Below, in pieces: positions 20,292 to 29,053 of a DNA stretch of 60,568 nucleotides. Location of the stretch: the NCBI GenBank assembly GCA_026707325.1, contig JAPOXA010000178.1:1-60568 (forward strand), read 5' to 3'. The translations under genes were made by a program, and so were the position numbers. A model generated the notes under the pieces. The model worked only from the letters and a program-made list of their open reading frames with translations. It made no database searches and was not told the origin of the DNA. Every line of letters starts with the position of its first letter. Position 1 is the first letter of the stretch. Source of the DNA: Acidobacteriota bacterium. Its GTDB lineage: Bacteria; Acidobacteriota; Thermoanaerobaculia; Multivoradales; Multivoraceae.

Positions 20292-20986
20292 GGGTGCATC
20301 GGTTCCAGGAACGCCTCGATGACTTCACCGTCCGCCGCCAGACCGCCTGGTCCCGGCTCGGCGCCCGTGTCTTGATCACCAGGTTCCACGGCAGGCCCGA
20401 ACCAGACGCCCATGCGCATCCACTCGTCCTCGGCGCACTCGAACTCGATCAACGTCACAAGGTCTCCGACTTCTTCCCCGGCCTCGTACAAGGTATGGCC
20501 GCGGAACGTGGCCCAGCGTGCGGTGAAGTCGCCCCGGTCCAGGTCGCCGCGACCCAGGTTCTCGTCGACGTTCAGTTCAATGCCCATCTCGCGAAACGTC
20601 ACGGACTCACTCGTCTCGCCGTCGAAGAAGGCCCGCAGATCGTCGCCCCCTGCTCTCACGCGAAGGTAGAAGAACCCCTCCTCCCGGAACTCTCCTCCCC
20701 AGGAACCGTCTTCCGGTGGCCGGTCCGAGAAGACCGCCATCTCCATGAACAGCGGAATCGAGATGACCGCGGCGGCGTGGTAACCCCCCGGCTCACGCTC
20801 GGCACCGAGCACTTCCAGGGCCCGGCTCCTGCGCCGCTCCGGATCCTGGTTGTCGGCGGTCACCTGTTGGGCCGTCCGGACACCGAAGAAGGTCAGGCCG
20901 CCCACGACGAGGACCACGAGACCGAGGCAGCCGAGGCAGCCGAGGAGGGCGTAGAACCAGGGTGAACGGCCCGTCGACTCCGCCAT
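20273..20986 (-). CDS. Membrane-anchored protein of unknown function
   Basis: 237 aa. One N-terminal membrane segment (about 10-34, LLGCLGCLGLVVLVVGGLTF) follows a short cytoplasmic head, so most of the protein would lie outside the cytoplasm. The soluble part is acidic and has no motif I recognise. The segment GYHAAAVISIPLFMEMAVFSD and the later WATFRGHTLYEAGEEVGD suggest a beta-rich domain. Translationally coupled to the spondin-domain gene (19-bp overlap). Its 5' end overlaps a possible upstream extension of the divergent BolA gene. Confidence 0.75.
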   Translation of the reverse strand: MAESTGRSPWFYALLGCLGCLGLVVLVVGGLTFFGVRTAQQVTADNQDPERRRSRALEVLGAEREPGGYHAAAVISIPLFMEMAVFSDRPPEDGSWGGEFREEGFFYLRVRAGGDDLRAFFDGETSESVTFREMGIELNVDENLGRGDLDRGDFTARWATFRGHTLYEAGEEVGDLVTLIEFECAEDEWMRMGVWFGPAVEPGDQDTGAEPGPGGLAADGEVIEAFLEPMHPCGRSL

Positions 20987-21018
20987 CGGGCGACCGTAGC
21001 ACGGCGGTCGACGCCGCT

Positions 21019-21423
21019 ATGATTCACCCAATGGCGACTCTCGGAAAGCCGCTTGCCACGAACCGGGCCTCGGCAAAGGCCGTCGCCCGCGGCACGCTTC
21101 TCGAACAGACGATCCGCGGGAAGATCGAGCAGGCCACCGGCGCCGAACGGCTGGAAGTGCTGAACGAAAGCCGAATGCACAATGTGCCCTCCGACGCCGA
21201 AACCCACTTCCGGGTCGTCGTGGTCAGCAGCCGTTTCGAGGGTGCGAACCGGCTGCAGCGGCACCGGGTGATACACCGCGCCCTGGCCGACGAACTGGCC
21301 GGACCGGTCCACGCCCTGGCCATCGACGCGCTGACGCCGGCCGAGTGGCAGGCGCGTGACGAGCAACGGAGCCTGTCTCCCGACTGCCGCGGCGGCTCCC
21401 GGTTCGACTCGCCGGAAGACTGA
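21019..21423 (+). CDS. BolA family protein
   Basis: 134 aa, with the BolA core at about 25-112: LLEQTIRGKIEQ, LEVLNESRMHNVPSDAETHFRVVVVSSRFEGANRLQRHRVI and ADELAGPVHALAIDALTPAEW. The invariant His of the FRV-x(n)-RH motif is present, and the NESRMH segment gives the second likely metal-ligating position. BolA proteins partner monothiol glutaredoxins in iron-sulfur trafficking. In-frame ATG 21031 is an equally good start; neither has a clear ribosome binding site. The end is adjacent to the convergent peroxiredoxin gene (no gap). Confidence 0.9.
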   Translation: MIHPMATLGKPLATNRASAKAVARGTLLEQTIRGKIEQATGAERLEVLNESRMHNVPSDAETHFRVVVVSSRFEGANRLQRHRVIHRALADELAGPVHALAIDALTPAEWQARDEQRSLSPDCRGGSRFDSPED

Positions 21424-22080
21424 TTACGGCTGCGGGACCACCCGGATGTAGGGCAGCGGCTGCTGCCAGCCCTGGGGATACTTCGCCCGCGCCGCCTCGT
21501 CCGACACCGCCGGCAGGATGATCACGTCCTCGCCCTGCTCCCAGTTCGCCGGCGTCGCCACCTGCTCCTTCGCGGTCAACTGCACGGAGTCGACCAGACG
21601 CAGGATCTCGGCGAAGTTGCGGCCCGTGCTCATCGGGTAGGTCAGCGTCGCCTTGATCCGCTTGTCCGGGCCGATCACGAAGACCGAGCGCGCGGTCGCG
21701 TTGTCCATCGGCGTCCGGCCCTCCGACGTGTCGCCGGCACCGGCGGGCAGCATGTCGTAGCGCTTCACGATGTCCAGGGTCGGGTCGCCGATCAGCGGAT
21801 AGTTCAGGGCGTGACCCTGGGACGCCTCGATGTCCTTCGACCACGCCTTGTGGTCCGACACGCCATCAACGCTGATGCCGATCACCTTGCAGTTGCGGCG
21901 GTCGAACTCGCCCTTGAGGCCGGCAACGGTACCCAGTTCGGTCGTGCAGACCGGCGTGAAGTCCTTGGGGTGCGAGAACAGAACGCACCAGCCGTCGCCG
22001 ATCCACTCGTGAAAGTCGATCTCCCCTTCCGTGGTCTGAGCGATGAAGTTGGGAGCCTCGTCGTTGATCCTGAGCGTCAT
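21424..22080 (-). CDS. 1-Cys peroxiredoxin (Prx6 type)
   Basis: Thiol peroxidase of the AhpC/TSA superfamily, 218 aa, cytoplasmic. Peroxidatic Cys45 lies in HPKDFTPVCTTE. The long C-terminal dimerisation arm (GEDVIILPAVSDEAARAKYPQGW) and the lack of a resolving cysteine near the C-terminus are Prx6 traits. The ATG has a strong GGAGG site. The upstream divergent region carries a short dyad (22139-22153) that may bind a redox regulator. Pairing with BolA suggests an oxidative or iron-stress context. Confidence 0.93.
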   Translation of the reverse strand: MTLRINDEAPNFIAQTTEGEIDFHEWIGDGWCVLFSHPKDFTPVCTTELGTVAGLKGEFDRRNCKVIGISVDGVSDHKAWSKDIEASQGHALNYPLIGDPTLDIVKRYDMLPAGAGDTSEGRTPMDNATARSVFVIGPDKRIKATLTYPMSTGRNFAEILRLVDSVQLTAKEQVATPANWEQGEDVIILPAVSDEAARAKYPQGWQQPLPYIRVVPQP

Positions 22081-22138
22081 GGTTCCTCCGTCCGTTCGGG
22101 TTCTATGCGGAGCGCGTAGCTTGGGGCGCCAGTAAAGA

Positions 22139-22153
22139 TGACCATTCTAGTCA
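22139..22153. promoter_or_regulatory. Dyad upstream of the peroxiredoxin gene
   Basis: tgac and gtca arms flank cattcta in the 104-bp divergent region. The core gaccattctagtc resembles the inverted half-sites bound by Rrf2/IscR-type regulators, but the match is loose and no such regulator is in the window. Confidence 0.25.
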
Positions 22154-22184
22154 CGTTTAGGGTTGGTTGGGATAGAACGGGCGG

Positions 22185-23948
22185 ATGCGGCGAGCGGCCA
22201 TTCTGCCAGCGGCCATCGTCGCGGTTTCGTGCGCGGCGCCGGCCCCGGACTCCAGGCCCAACGTCGTCCTCTTCCTCGCCGACGACCAGGGCTGGGGCGA
22301 CCTGAGCGTCCACGGCAACAGGAACGTCCGCACGCCGCACCTCGACGCGCTGGCCCGAGAGGGCGCCTCCTTCACCCGCTTCTTCGTCAGCCCCGTCTGT
22401 TCGCCGACGCGTGCGGAGCTCCTGACCGGCCGCTACCACCCGCGATCCGGCGTCTACGCCACTTCCCGGGGTGGAGAGCGGCTCGACCTGGACGAGACGA
22501 CGATCGCCCAGATCTTCGATGCCGCGGGCTACGCCACCGCGGCCTTCGGCAAGTGGCACAACGGTTCGCAGCCCCCTTACCACCCCAACGCCCGGGGGTT
22601 CGACGAGTTCTACGGCTTCACGTCGGGCCACTGGGGGAACTACTTCGACCCGCCCCTGGACCACAACGGCCGCGTCGTCCGGGGCAACGGCTACGTCACC
22701 GACGACTTCACCGACCGCGCCATCCGGTTCATCGAGGACCATCGAACCGAGCCCTTCTTCGTCTGGGTCGCCTACAACACGCCCCACAGCCCGATGCAGG
22801 TGCCTGATCGCTGGTGGGCCCGATTCGAGGACGGCGACCTCCACCGGCGCCACCGTGACCCCGGGAAGGAGCACGTCGACCACACCCGGGCCGCCCTCGC
22901 GATGACCGAGAACATCGACTGGAACGTCGGACGGCTGACCGAGCGGCTGGCGGAGCTCGGTCTCGCCGACGACACGATCGTCGTCTACCTGACGGACAAC
23001 GGCCCGAACGGCTGGCGCTGGAACGGCGGCATGAAGGGTCGCAAGGGTTCGACGGATGAAGGCGGCGTCCGGTCCCCCTTCTTCGTCCGCTGGCCGCGCG
23101 CCATCGAAGCCGGCACGGTCGTCGACCGGATCGCGAGCGCGATCGACCTGCTGCCGACTCTGGCCGAACTCGCCCGCATCCCGTACACGACCGCCCACCC
23201 CATCGACGGCCTCAGCCTGAAACCACTGCTCGAGCCCGGAGCCGGTGCGGCCGGCGGATGGCGCGAACGGCATCTCGTGAACCACTGGCGCGGGAGCACC
23301 AGCGTCCGCAGTCAGCAGTACCGGCTCGATCACGAAGGCCGCCTGTTCGACATCGCCGTCGACCCGGGCCAGCGGCACGACATCGCCGCGGAGCGGCCCG
23401 AGGCGGCCGCCCGACTCGCCGCCGTCAGGGACACCTGGATCGCCGAGGTACTGCCCGAGCTTCCGGACGAGGACGACCGGCCGTTTCCGATCGGCCATCC
23501 CGGACACGAATCCACCCATCTCCCCGCGCGCGACGGCACCGCCCAGGGCGCCATCGAGCGGTCGAGCCGTTACCCGAACGACTCCTACTACACGAACTGG
23601 ACCAGCCCCGACGACGCGATCACCTGGGACGTCGAAGTGCTCGCCGGAGGCCGTTTCGAGGTCGTCCTCTACACCACCTGCGCCGAGGAAGACGCCGGCG
23701 CGCTGGTCGAACTGCGGCTCGGCGAGCAGGCAACAAGCGGCCGGATCGACCGGGCGCACGACCCGCCGCTGGTCGGCATGGACCGCGACCGCGTTCCCCG
23801 CATCGAGTCCTACGTGAAGGACTTCCAGCCGACGGTCCTGGGCGAGATCGACCTTCAAGCCGGACGGGGCACCTTGTTCCTGCGGGCGCTGGAGATCCCG
23901 GGCCACCAGGCGATCGACTTCCGCCTGCTGACTCTCCGCCGACTGTAG
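22185..23948 (+). CDS. Sulfatase lipoprotein
   Basis: Formylglycine-dependent sulfatase, 587 aa. An N-terminal lipobox-like AVSC (C16) suggests membrane anchoring. The sulfatase signature C72-S-P-T-R76 marks the formylglycine site. Metal-site residues are in FLADDQGWGD (30-39) and VYLTDNGPN (near 267-275). After the catalytic domain (to about 440) a C-terminal beta-rich domain of about 140 residues follows. The substrate cannot be named. Together with the second sulfatase 0.5 kb downstream it suggests use of sulfated glycans or esters. No anaerobic or aerobic maturase gene is nearby. Confidence 0.9.
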   Translation: MRRAAILPAAIVAVSCAAPAPDSRPNVVLFLADDQGWGDLSVHGNRNVRTPHLDALAREGASFTRFFVSPVCSPTRAELLTGRYHPRSGVYATSRGGERLDLDETTIAQIFDAAGYATAAFGKWHNGSQPPYHPNARGFDEFYGFTSGHWGNYFDPPLDHNGRVVRGNGYVTDDFTDRAIRFIEDHRTEPFFVWVAYNTPHSPMQVPDRWWARFEDGDLHRRHRDPGKEHVDHTRAALAMTENIDWNVGRLTERLAELGLADDTIVVYLTDNGPNGWRWNGGMKGRKGSTDEGGVRSPFFVRWPRAIEAGTVVDRIASAIDLLPTLAELARIPYTTAHPIDGLSLKPLLEPGAGAAGGWRERHLVNHWRGSTSVRSQQYRLDHEGRLFDIAVDPGQRHDIAAERPEAAARLAAVRDTWIAEVLPELPDEDDRPFPIGHPGHESTHLPARDGTAQGAIERSSRYPNDSYYTNWTSPDDAITWDVEVLAGGRFEVVLYTTCAEEDAGALVELRLGEQATSGRIDRAHDPPLVGMDRDRVPRIESYVKDFQPTVLGEIDLQAGRGTLFLRALEIPGHQAIDFRLLTLRRL

Positions 23949-23958
23949 CCGCCCCGGC

Positions 23959-24405
23959 TTAGCGCTCCTGCTTCGCCTCGATCTGCCGGCGCAGCTCGTC
24001 GAGTTCCTCGCGGTCGGGCCGCAGGTTGGAGGCGCCATGGATGTAGACGTGCTCGATCTCGGAAGCGGCCTGCATCGTGTTCCAGTGCAGCAGGATGCGC
24101 ACGCAGCGGTCGAGGCCGCCGGGCACCGCCATCTCGTGGCCACACAGCAGCGCCACGTCGCGCCAGCCCATCAGACGGGCTGCCAGCGCCGGATACTCGG
24201 CGGTCAGGTCGGGCGTGGTGGTGAAGACGGCGCTCGCGACATCCTCCTGGTCGATCCCGTTCGCCTGAACCATCCTCTCCAGCAGTTCGGCGGTGGCAGT
24301 CAGAATCTGCTCGCGGCTCGAGCCCTGAACCGTCGTCGCGCCACGGACACCGCGGCACACCTGATGCCTGCGGCGCCAGGTACTGGACTGCGGCTTGCGA
24401 GGCAT
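23959..24405 (-). CDS. aroH: Chorismate mutase, AroH class
   Basis: 148-aa monofunctional chorismate mutase, converting chorismate to prephenate for Phe/Tyr synthesis. By alignment from memory with the B. subtilis enzyme, the active-site residues are all here: R21 (in RGATTV), C88 and E91 (CGHEM), R103 (CVRIL) and the Tyr of HVYIHGA. The [14 protein letters not shown] block (64-77) is also conserved. The N-terminal 15 residues are an extra basic extension; the true start may be internal. It lies antisense between two sulfatase genes with no other aromatic-pathway gene around. Confidence 0.9.
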   Translation of the reverse strand: MPRKPQSSTWRRRHQVCRGVRGATTVQGSSREQILTATAELLERMVQANGIDQEDVASAVFTTTPDLTAEYPALAARLMGWRDVALLCGHEMAVPGGLDRCVRILLHWNTMQAASEIEHVYIHGASNLRPDREELDELRRQIEAKQER

Positions 24406-24434
24406 GAGAGCGACGTCAGCGGGTACGATCCCGC

Positions 24435-26030
24435 GTGAAGGGAAGCGGCGAACTGTACCAACGACTCTGCTGGCAGCTACCGGTGCCCCGGCACGCAAAC
24501 CCGCGCGGCGTCGCCACCTGCTTCTTGGCCGTGGCGACGCTTCTCGCCGCCTGTTCACCACCCGAGTCAAGCACTACGACCCTGCCGGCGCGGCCGAACA
24601 TCGTGCTGATCCTGGCCGACGACCTCGGCTACGGGGACATCGGCGCCTACAACCCGGAATCGCGGATCCCGACCCCCAACCTCGACCGGCTCGCGGACGA
24701 GGGGGTACGGCTGACGGACGCCCATAGCCCCTCGTCCGTCTGCACACCGACCCGCTACGCACTGCTCACCGGCCACTACGCCTGGCGCTCCAGATTGAAG
24801 CGCGGCGTGCTGAACGGTCGATCCACCGCCCTGCTCGAGCCGGAGCGCGTCACCCTGCCAGGGTTCCTCCAGTCCCTCGGCTACGCCACCGCCGGCATCG
24901 GCAAGTGGCATCTCGGACTCGGCGCAGATCCGGCTCCCGACGACGGGGAGCCCGGCAGGACCGACTACGACGCGCCGCTTCGGCCGGGGCCGGTCAGCGC
25001 CGGCTTCGAGCACTACTTCGGCATCCCCGCCTCCCTCGACATGGAGCCGTACCTCTACATCGAGGACGCGGGCGTGTTCGAGGAAGCGACCGAAACGGTC
25101 GAGGACAGCGCCATGCGGCGCTACGGCGGGGACGGCTACTGGCGCGCCGGCGACATTGCCCCCGGCTTCGACTTTCTCCAGGTGACTCCGACTCTCCTCG
25201 ACCGGGCTGGCGGCTACCTGGAGCAGCGGGCCGCAACCGACGACGGCCGACCCTTCTTCCTCTACCTGCCGCTGCCCTCGCCCCACACGCCCTGGATGCC
25301 GCTGCCGGAGTTCGAAGGCGTGAGCGGCGCCGGGGTCTACGGCGACTTCGTCTCCCAGGTCGACGCCGGCGTCGGCCGCCTGCTCGACGCTCTCGACTCG
25401 CTCGATCTCGCCTCGAACACCCTTGTCCTGTTCACGAGCGACAACGGCGCCCACTGGATCGAAGCGGACATCGAGCAGACCGGACACCGCGCGAACGGAT
25501 CGCTGCGCGGCCAGAAGGCCGACATCCACGAGGGCGGCCACCGCGTGCCCTTCCTGGCCCGCTGGCCGGGCCGTCTCCCCGCCGGCTCGGTACGCGGAGA
25601 GCTGGCCGGCCTGGTCGACGTCTTCCGTACCCTTGCCTCCATCCTGGAGGCCGAGGTTCCCGATGGAGCCGCCGAGGACAGCGTCGATCTCGACGCCGTG
25701 CTTCGCGGCGAGGACACGCCGCCGCCCCGCAACTCGCTGATCCACCACAGCTCGCGCGGGATGTTCGCCATCCGTTCCCACGACCTGGACGGCCCGGAGG
25801 CTCCCCGGAAGTGGAAGCTGATCGAAGGGCTCGGTTCGGGCGGCTTCACCCAACCACGGCAACTCGCCCCCGAACCCGGTGGCGCCGACGGACAGCTCTA
25901 TGAACTCGTCGCCGATCCGGCCGAGACGAACGACCTCTACGTCGACCGGCCCGACATCGTGGAGCGGCTGACCGCGGAACTCGACGCGATCCGCGGCGAC
26001 GACTCCGAACCCCTGGCGCCGCCGGACTAG
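24435..26030 (+). CDS. Arylsulfatase-type lipoprotein
   Basis: Second sulfatase, 531 aa from GTG 24435; GTG 24483 would give a neater lipoprotein signal (515 aa). Lipobox LLAAC at C40. The catalytic CTPTR motif begins at C103. Metal residues are in [11 protein letters not shown] (58-68) and [12 protein letters not shown] (near 331-342). The domain architecture is simple and of usual length for the GALNS/arylsulfatase A group. It differs from the first sulfatase in lacking a C-terminal extra domain. The stop overlaps the convergent heme dehydrogenase stop by 4 bp. Confidence 0.9.
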   Translation: MKGSGELYQRLCWQLPVPRHANPRGVATCFLAVATLLAACSPPESSTTTLPARPNIVLILADDLGYGDIGAYNPESRIPTPNLDRLADEGVRLTDAHSPSSVCTPTRYALLTGHYAWRSRLKRGVLNGRSTALLEPERVTLPGFLQSLGYATAGIGKWHLGLGADPAPDDGEPGRTDYDAPLRPGPVSAGFEHYFGIPASLDMEPYLYIEDAGVFEEATETVEDSAMRRYGGDGYWRAGDIAPGFDFLQVTPTLLDRAGGYLEQRAATDDGRPFFLYLPLPSPHTPWMPLPEFEGVSGAGVYGDFVSQVDAGVGRLLDALDSLDLASNTLVLFTSDNGAHWIEADIEQTGHRANGSLRGQKADIHEGGHRVPFLARWPGRLPAGSVRGELAGLVDVFRTLASILEAEVPDGAAEDSVDLDAVLRGEDTPPPRNSLIHHSSRGMFAIRSHDLDGPEAPRKWKLIEGLGSGGFTQPRQLAPEPGGADGQLYELVADPAETNDLYVDRPDIVERLTAELDAIRGDDSEPLAPPD

Positions 26031-28966
26031 GGCGCCTCGTCGGCCCCCTCGTCCAGGAAGCGGATCAGGCTGACCAGATCGCTCAGGGTCATCGTGTCGA
26101 GCAGGCCCTCCGGCATGATCGAGAGCGTGGAGGGTTCGCGGCTTCGGAGCCGCGCCTTGTCCAGGTCGAGGCGGTCACCGTTCGCGTTGACCAGGGTCAG
26201 CCTCTCGGCCGCGTCCTCGACCACCATCCCGCTGTGCAGGCTGCCGTCGTCGAGCTCGACGTCGACCGCCTGGTACTGGTCCGAGATGACCCGCGACGGG
26301 AACATGATCGACTCCAGGACTTCGCGGCGGCGGAAGCGCTTGATGACGGTCGACAGGTCCGGGCCGCCGCCTCTGCCGATGTCGCCGAAGACGTGACAGG
26401 CCGAGCAGCGCGCGCGGTGAAACACCCGCTCGCCCTGCTCGGGGCTGTAGCGCTCATAGGCCATCACGTCGTACTCCAGGTACTCCGCGAGCTCCTCGAA
26501 GCTCATCTGGGCGAGGTCGCTCCTCCCCCGGCGGTCGCCCTCGACGTCGGTGACCAGCGCGGCCGCGCGCCGCGCCCGCTCGGTCCGCCGGCTCTCGAGC
26601 CGCTCCTCGGCCGCCGTCCGGTCCTCGTCCGGGAACCGGTCCAGGACGTCGCTCCAGATGGCGTCGACGTAGCCCTCCATGCTGGCCGCGCCCCGGAGCT
26701 CCCGGGCGTCGTCGAACCAGGCCACGACCCGGGCGCGCAGTTCCGGCGTCCAGCCGCCGTCCATCGTACGCAAGCAGTAGGCGGTGTGGATCTGCTCCTC
26801 CGGCGGCCGGTCATCTTCCAGGCGATCGACCATCTTCGCCAGGGCCCCGTCCGGCTGCAGGTACGCGAGCAATCGCTCGAGCTGGCGGTTCGTCCGGTCG
26901 TCGGCGTGCGGGTACCGGTCGACCAGCGCCTGACCGAGGCCGGCCCGGACGTCGTCGCGCCCCGGAGCGTCCGGCGCCGGGTCGCGCATGAAGGCGATCT
27001 CGACCACGCGCAGGAAGTCCAGCTCGGCTTCCATGTCGAGAGCGGCGCCGGCGACCCGGACCAGGCTGCCCGTCAGGAAGTTGTACTCGATCTTGTGTTC
27101 CAGGCTGTAGATCATCGCCAGCGCCGCCTCGAAGTAGCCGCGAGGCCGCTGCCCGGGAGAGGCCATGAACGCCTGGTCGACCCAGTAGCCATGGGGGATG
27201 CGCTGGATCGCCTCCCGAGCGGCGTAGCGGAGGAATCGATCCTCGTGGTCGAGGAGACCGTAAAGGGCATCGGAGGTTGCGACCTCGATGCCCCGGGCGC
27301 GCAGATCGAGGCCGGAGCGCACAAGGGACTCGGCCGCCCGCCGGGCGACCAGCGGGTCGGCGTCGCCGAGAGCGCCGCGCAGGGCTTCCTGCGCCTGGGC
27401 GAACGGCTGCGTGCCGAGCAGCCCGGCGGCGGCCGCGCGTACCAGCGGCGCGTCCGAATCGAGGAGGGCCGCCGCTTCCTCCAGTGTCGGTCGCGGGCCA
27501 TGCACCTGGAGCAGTTCCAGCGCGCGGATGCGGTCGATCGGCTCCCGTCCAGCCTCGCGGAGGATCGCCCACAGTTCCGGCGCCCAGCTCGCGCCCGCCT
27601 CGTCGCGAGCGCGCCGGATCGCCTCCCTCCCCCAGCCGGAGCGGGGCATCGGCTGCCGTACCGCGGCTTCCGCGCCCGTGGCCGCGACCGCTTCGCCAGC
27701 CCGCTCGTAGCTCACCCGGTACAGACCGCCCGACGTGCCCCGGCCGCCCGTCGCGAAGTACAGGAAACCGTCCGGCCCAACGTCGAGGTCCGTCACATTC
27801 AGCGGTTCGCCGAGGACGAAGTCGTGGGCCTCGCCGGTCCAGGTGGCGCCGGCCCGTTCGGGGAACAGGACCCGGATCCGGCCCCGCGACCAGTCGCCCA
27901 TGAAGTAGGCGCCCTGGTAGCGAACGGGGTAGGCGTGGTGGTGGTAGAAAGCGACGCCGACCGGCGAACCGCGGCCGAGGTCGACGACGCCGGGCAACGT
28001 GTCGATTTCGTGGAAGGCGATCTTGCCCGACCCGGTGCGCCAGCCGTAGTCGCCCGCGGGAATCAGGTGGACGACCCGGGTGGGCCGGAACCAGGGCAAG
28101 CCGCGGTCCCACTCCATGTCCGCCTCGTAGGCGAAGATCTCCCCCGCAGCGCCGATCGCCAGATCGAAGGGGTTGCGCAGGCCTCCCGAGAGCCGCTCCC
28201 AGGTGTTGGTATCCAGGTCGAGGCGGTAGATCGTGCCGCCCGGCGCGCGCAGGCTGTTGGCATGGCCCCGCGGGTCGAGGATCGGCGGCAGGAGCTGGTC
28301 CTCCTGCAGCTCGCGCAGCGGCGAGGTCGGCGCGAGCCCGACCTCGGGCGCCGAGTAGTTGCCGTAGAGGACGTAGAGGGCGCCGTCGGGGCCGCGGGCG
28401 ATCGTGTGCGGTCCGTGCTCCTGGATCCGGCCGTTCGCGGGAGCGATCCGCTCGACCGCATCGACGAGGTCATCGCCGTCCGTGTCGCGCAGCCGGTAGA
28501 GGCCGGTGTCGTCGACCGAGCCGTTGCGGCCGGCCCTGCCCTCGACTCCCGCCGCTTCGGCCAGCCGGCCGCGGCCGTTCGCGTGGACGAGCAGGTCGCC
28601 CGGCCCCATGACGTACAGGCCATGGGCCGTATCGACCTGGGGCGCGAAGTCGATGCGCCGGTCGTACAGGCCGTCGCCGTCGGCGTCCTCGAGCAGCGCC
28701 AATCCTTCGCCCTCAAGCGCCAGCAAGGGCCTTCCCGCGCTGTCGAAGGTCATGTTGACGACCGAGCCGAAGAGGCCGGGCGCGGCCGCCGATTCCACGG
28801 CGAATCCGTCCGGCGTGCGGAAGCGCTCCCCCGCGTAGTCGAGCCGCTCCCGACGAGAGGCGTCGTGGTCGGGCATCAACTCCTGCGCGTTCGCCCCGGC
28901 GCCGAGCGCAGGAGCCAGCCAAAGAGCCAGTGCCAGGCCGAGAGTCTGGGAGACGGCGTTCTTCAT
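26027..28966 (-). CDS. Secreted PQQ-sugar-dehydrogenase-like protein with HEAT repeats and C-terminal heme domain
   Basis: 979-aa exported protein of the type called putative membrane-bound dehydrogenase in Planctomycetes. Signal peptide about 1-27. A six-bladed, sugar-dehydrogenase-like propeller (about 40-430) includes FAVESAAAPG, GPDGALYVLYGNYSAPE and GPDGFLYFATGGRG. Helical HEAT-like repeats cover about 440-690. The heme domain has CSACH at 854-858 in the context of GxxxFxxARCSACHxxGxxGGxxGPDL. The final 90 residues contain the SLHSGMVVE beta element seen in these proteins. Likely role: periplasmic oxidation with electron release to the respiratory chain. Confidence 0.85.
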   Translation of the reverse strand: MKNAVSQTLGLALALWLAPALGAGANAQELMPDHDASRRERLDYAGERFRTPDGFAVESAAAPGLFGSVVNMTFDSAGRPLLALEGEGLALLEDADGDGLYDRRIDFAPQVDTAHGLYVMGPGDLLVHANGRGRLAEAAGVEGRAGRNGSVDDTGLYRLRDTDGDDLVDAVERIAPANGRIQEHGPHTIARGPDGALYVLYGNYSAPEVGLAPTSPLRELQEDQLLPPILDPRGHANSLRAPGGTIYRLDLDTNTWERLSGGLRNPFDLAIGAAGEIFAYEADMEWDRGLPWFRPTRVVHLIPAGDYGWRTGSGKIAFHEIDTLPGVVDLGRGSPVGVAFYHHHAYPVRYQGAYFMGDWSRGRIRVLFPERAGATWTGEAHDFVLGEPLNVTDLDVGPDGFLYFATGGRGTSGGLYRVSYERAGEAVAATGAEAAVRQPMPRSGWGREAIRRARDEAGASWAPELWAILREAGREPIDRIRALELLQVHGPRPTLEEAAALLDSDAPLVRAAAAGLLGTQPFAQAQEALRGALGDADPLVARRAAESLVRSGLDLRARGIEVATSDALYGLLDHEDRFLRYAAREAIQRIPHGYWVDQAFMASPGQRPRGYFEAALAMIYSLEHKIEYNFLTGSLVRVAGAALDMEAELDFLRVVEIAFMRDPAPDAPGRDDVRAGLGQALVDRYPHADDRTNRQLERLLAYLQPDGALAKMVDRLEDDRPPEEQIHTAYCLRTMDGGWTPELRARVVAWFDDARELRGAASMEGYVDAIWSDVLDRFPDEDRTAAEERLESRRTERARRAAALVTDVEGDRRGRSDLAQMSFEELAEYLEYDVMAYERYSPEQGERVFHRARCSACHVFGDIGRGGGPDLSTVIKRFRRREVLESIMFPSRVISDQYQAVDVELDDGSLHSGMVVEDAAERLTLVNANGDRLDLDKARLRSREPSTLSIMPEGLLDTMTLSDLVSLIRFLDEGADEAP

Positions 28967-29053
28967 GAAGGGTTCTCGTGGCGCGGGCGGTCGCCGATCC
29001 TACACGCCGGGATCTTGTCTTCGAGAGCCTCCCCTCCGTAGGATGGGTCTGCT

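Noticed and set aside
26234..29041. 935-aa plus-strand open frame opposite the heme dehydrogenase
   Set aside because: Composition is that of a reversed coding strand, with no hydrophobic core or motif. The minus-strand protein has signal peptide, propeller and CxxCH.
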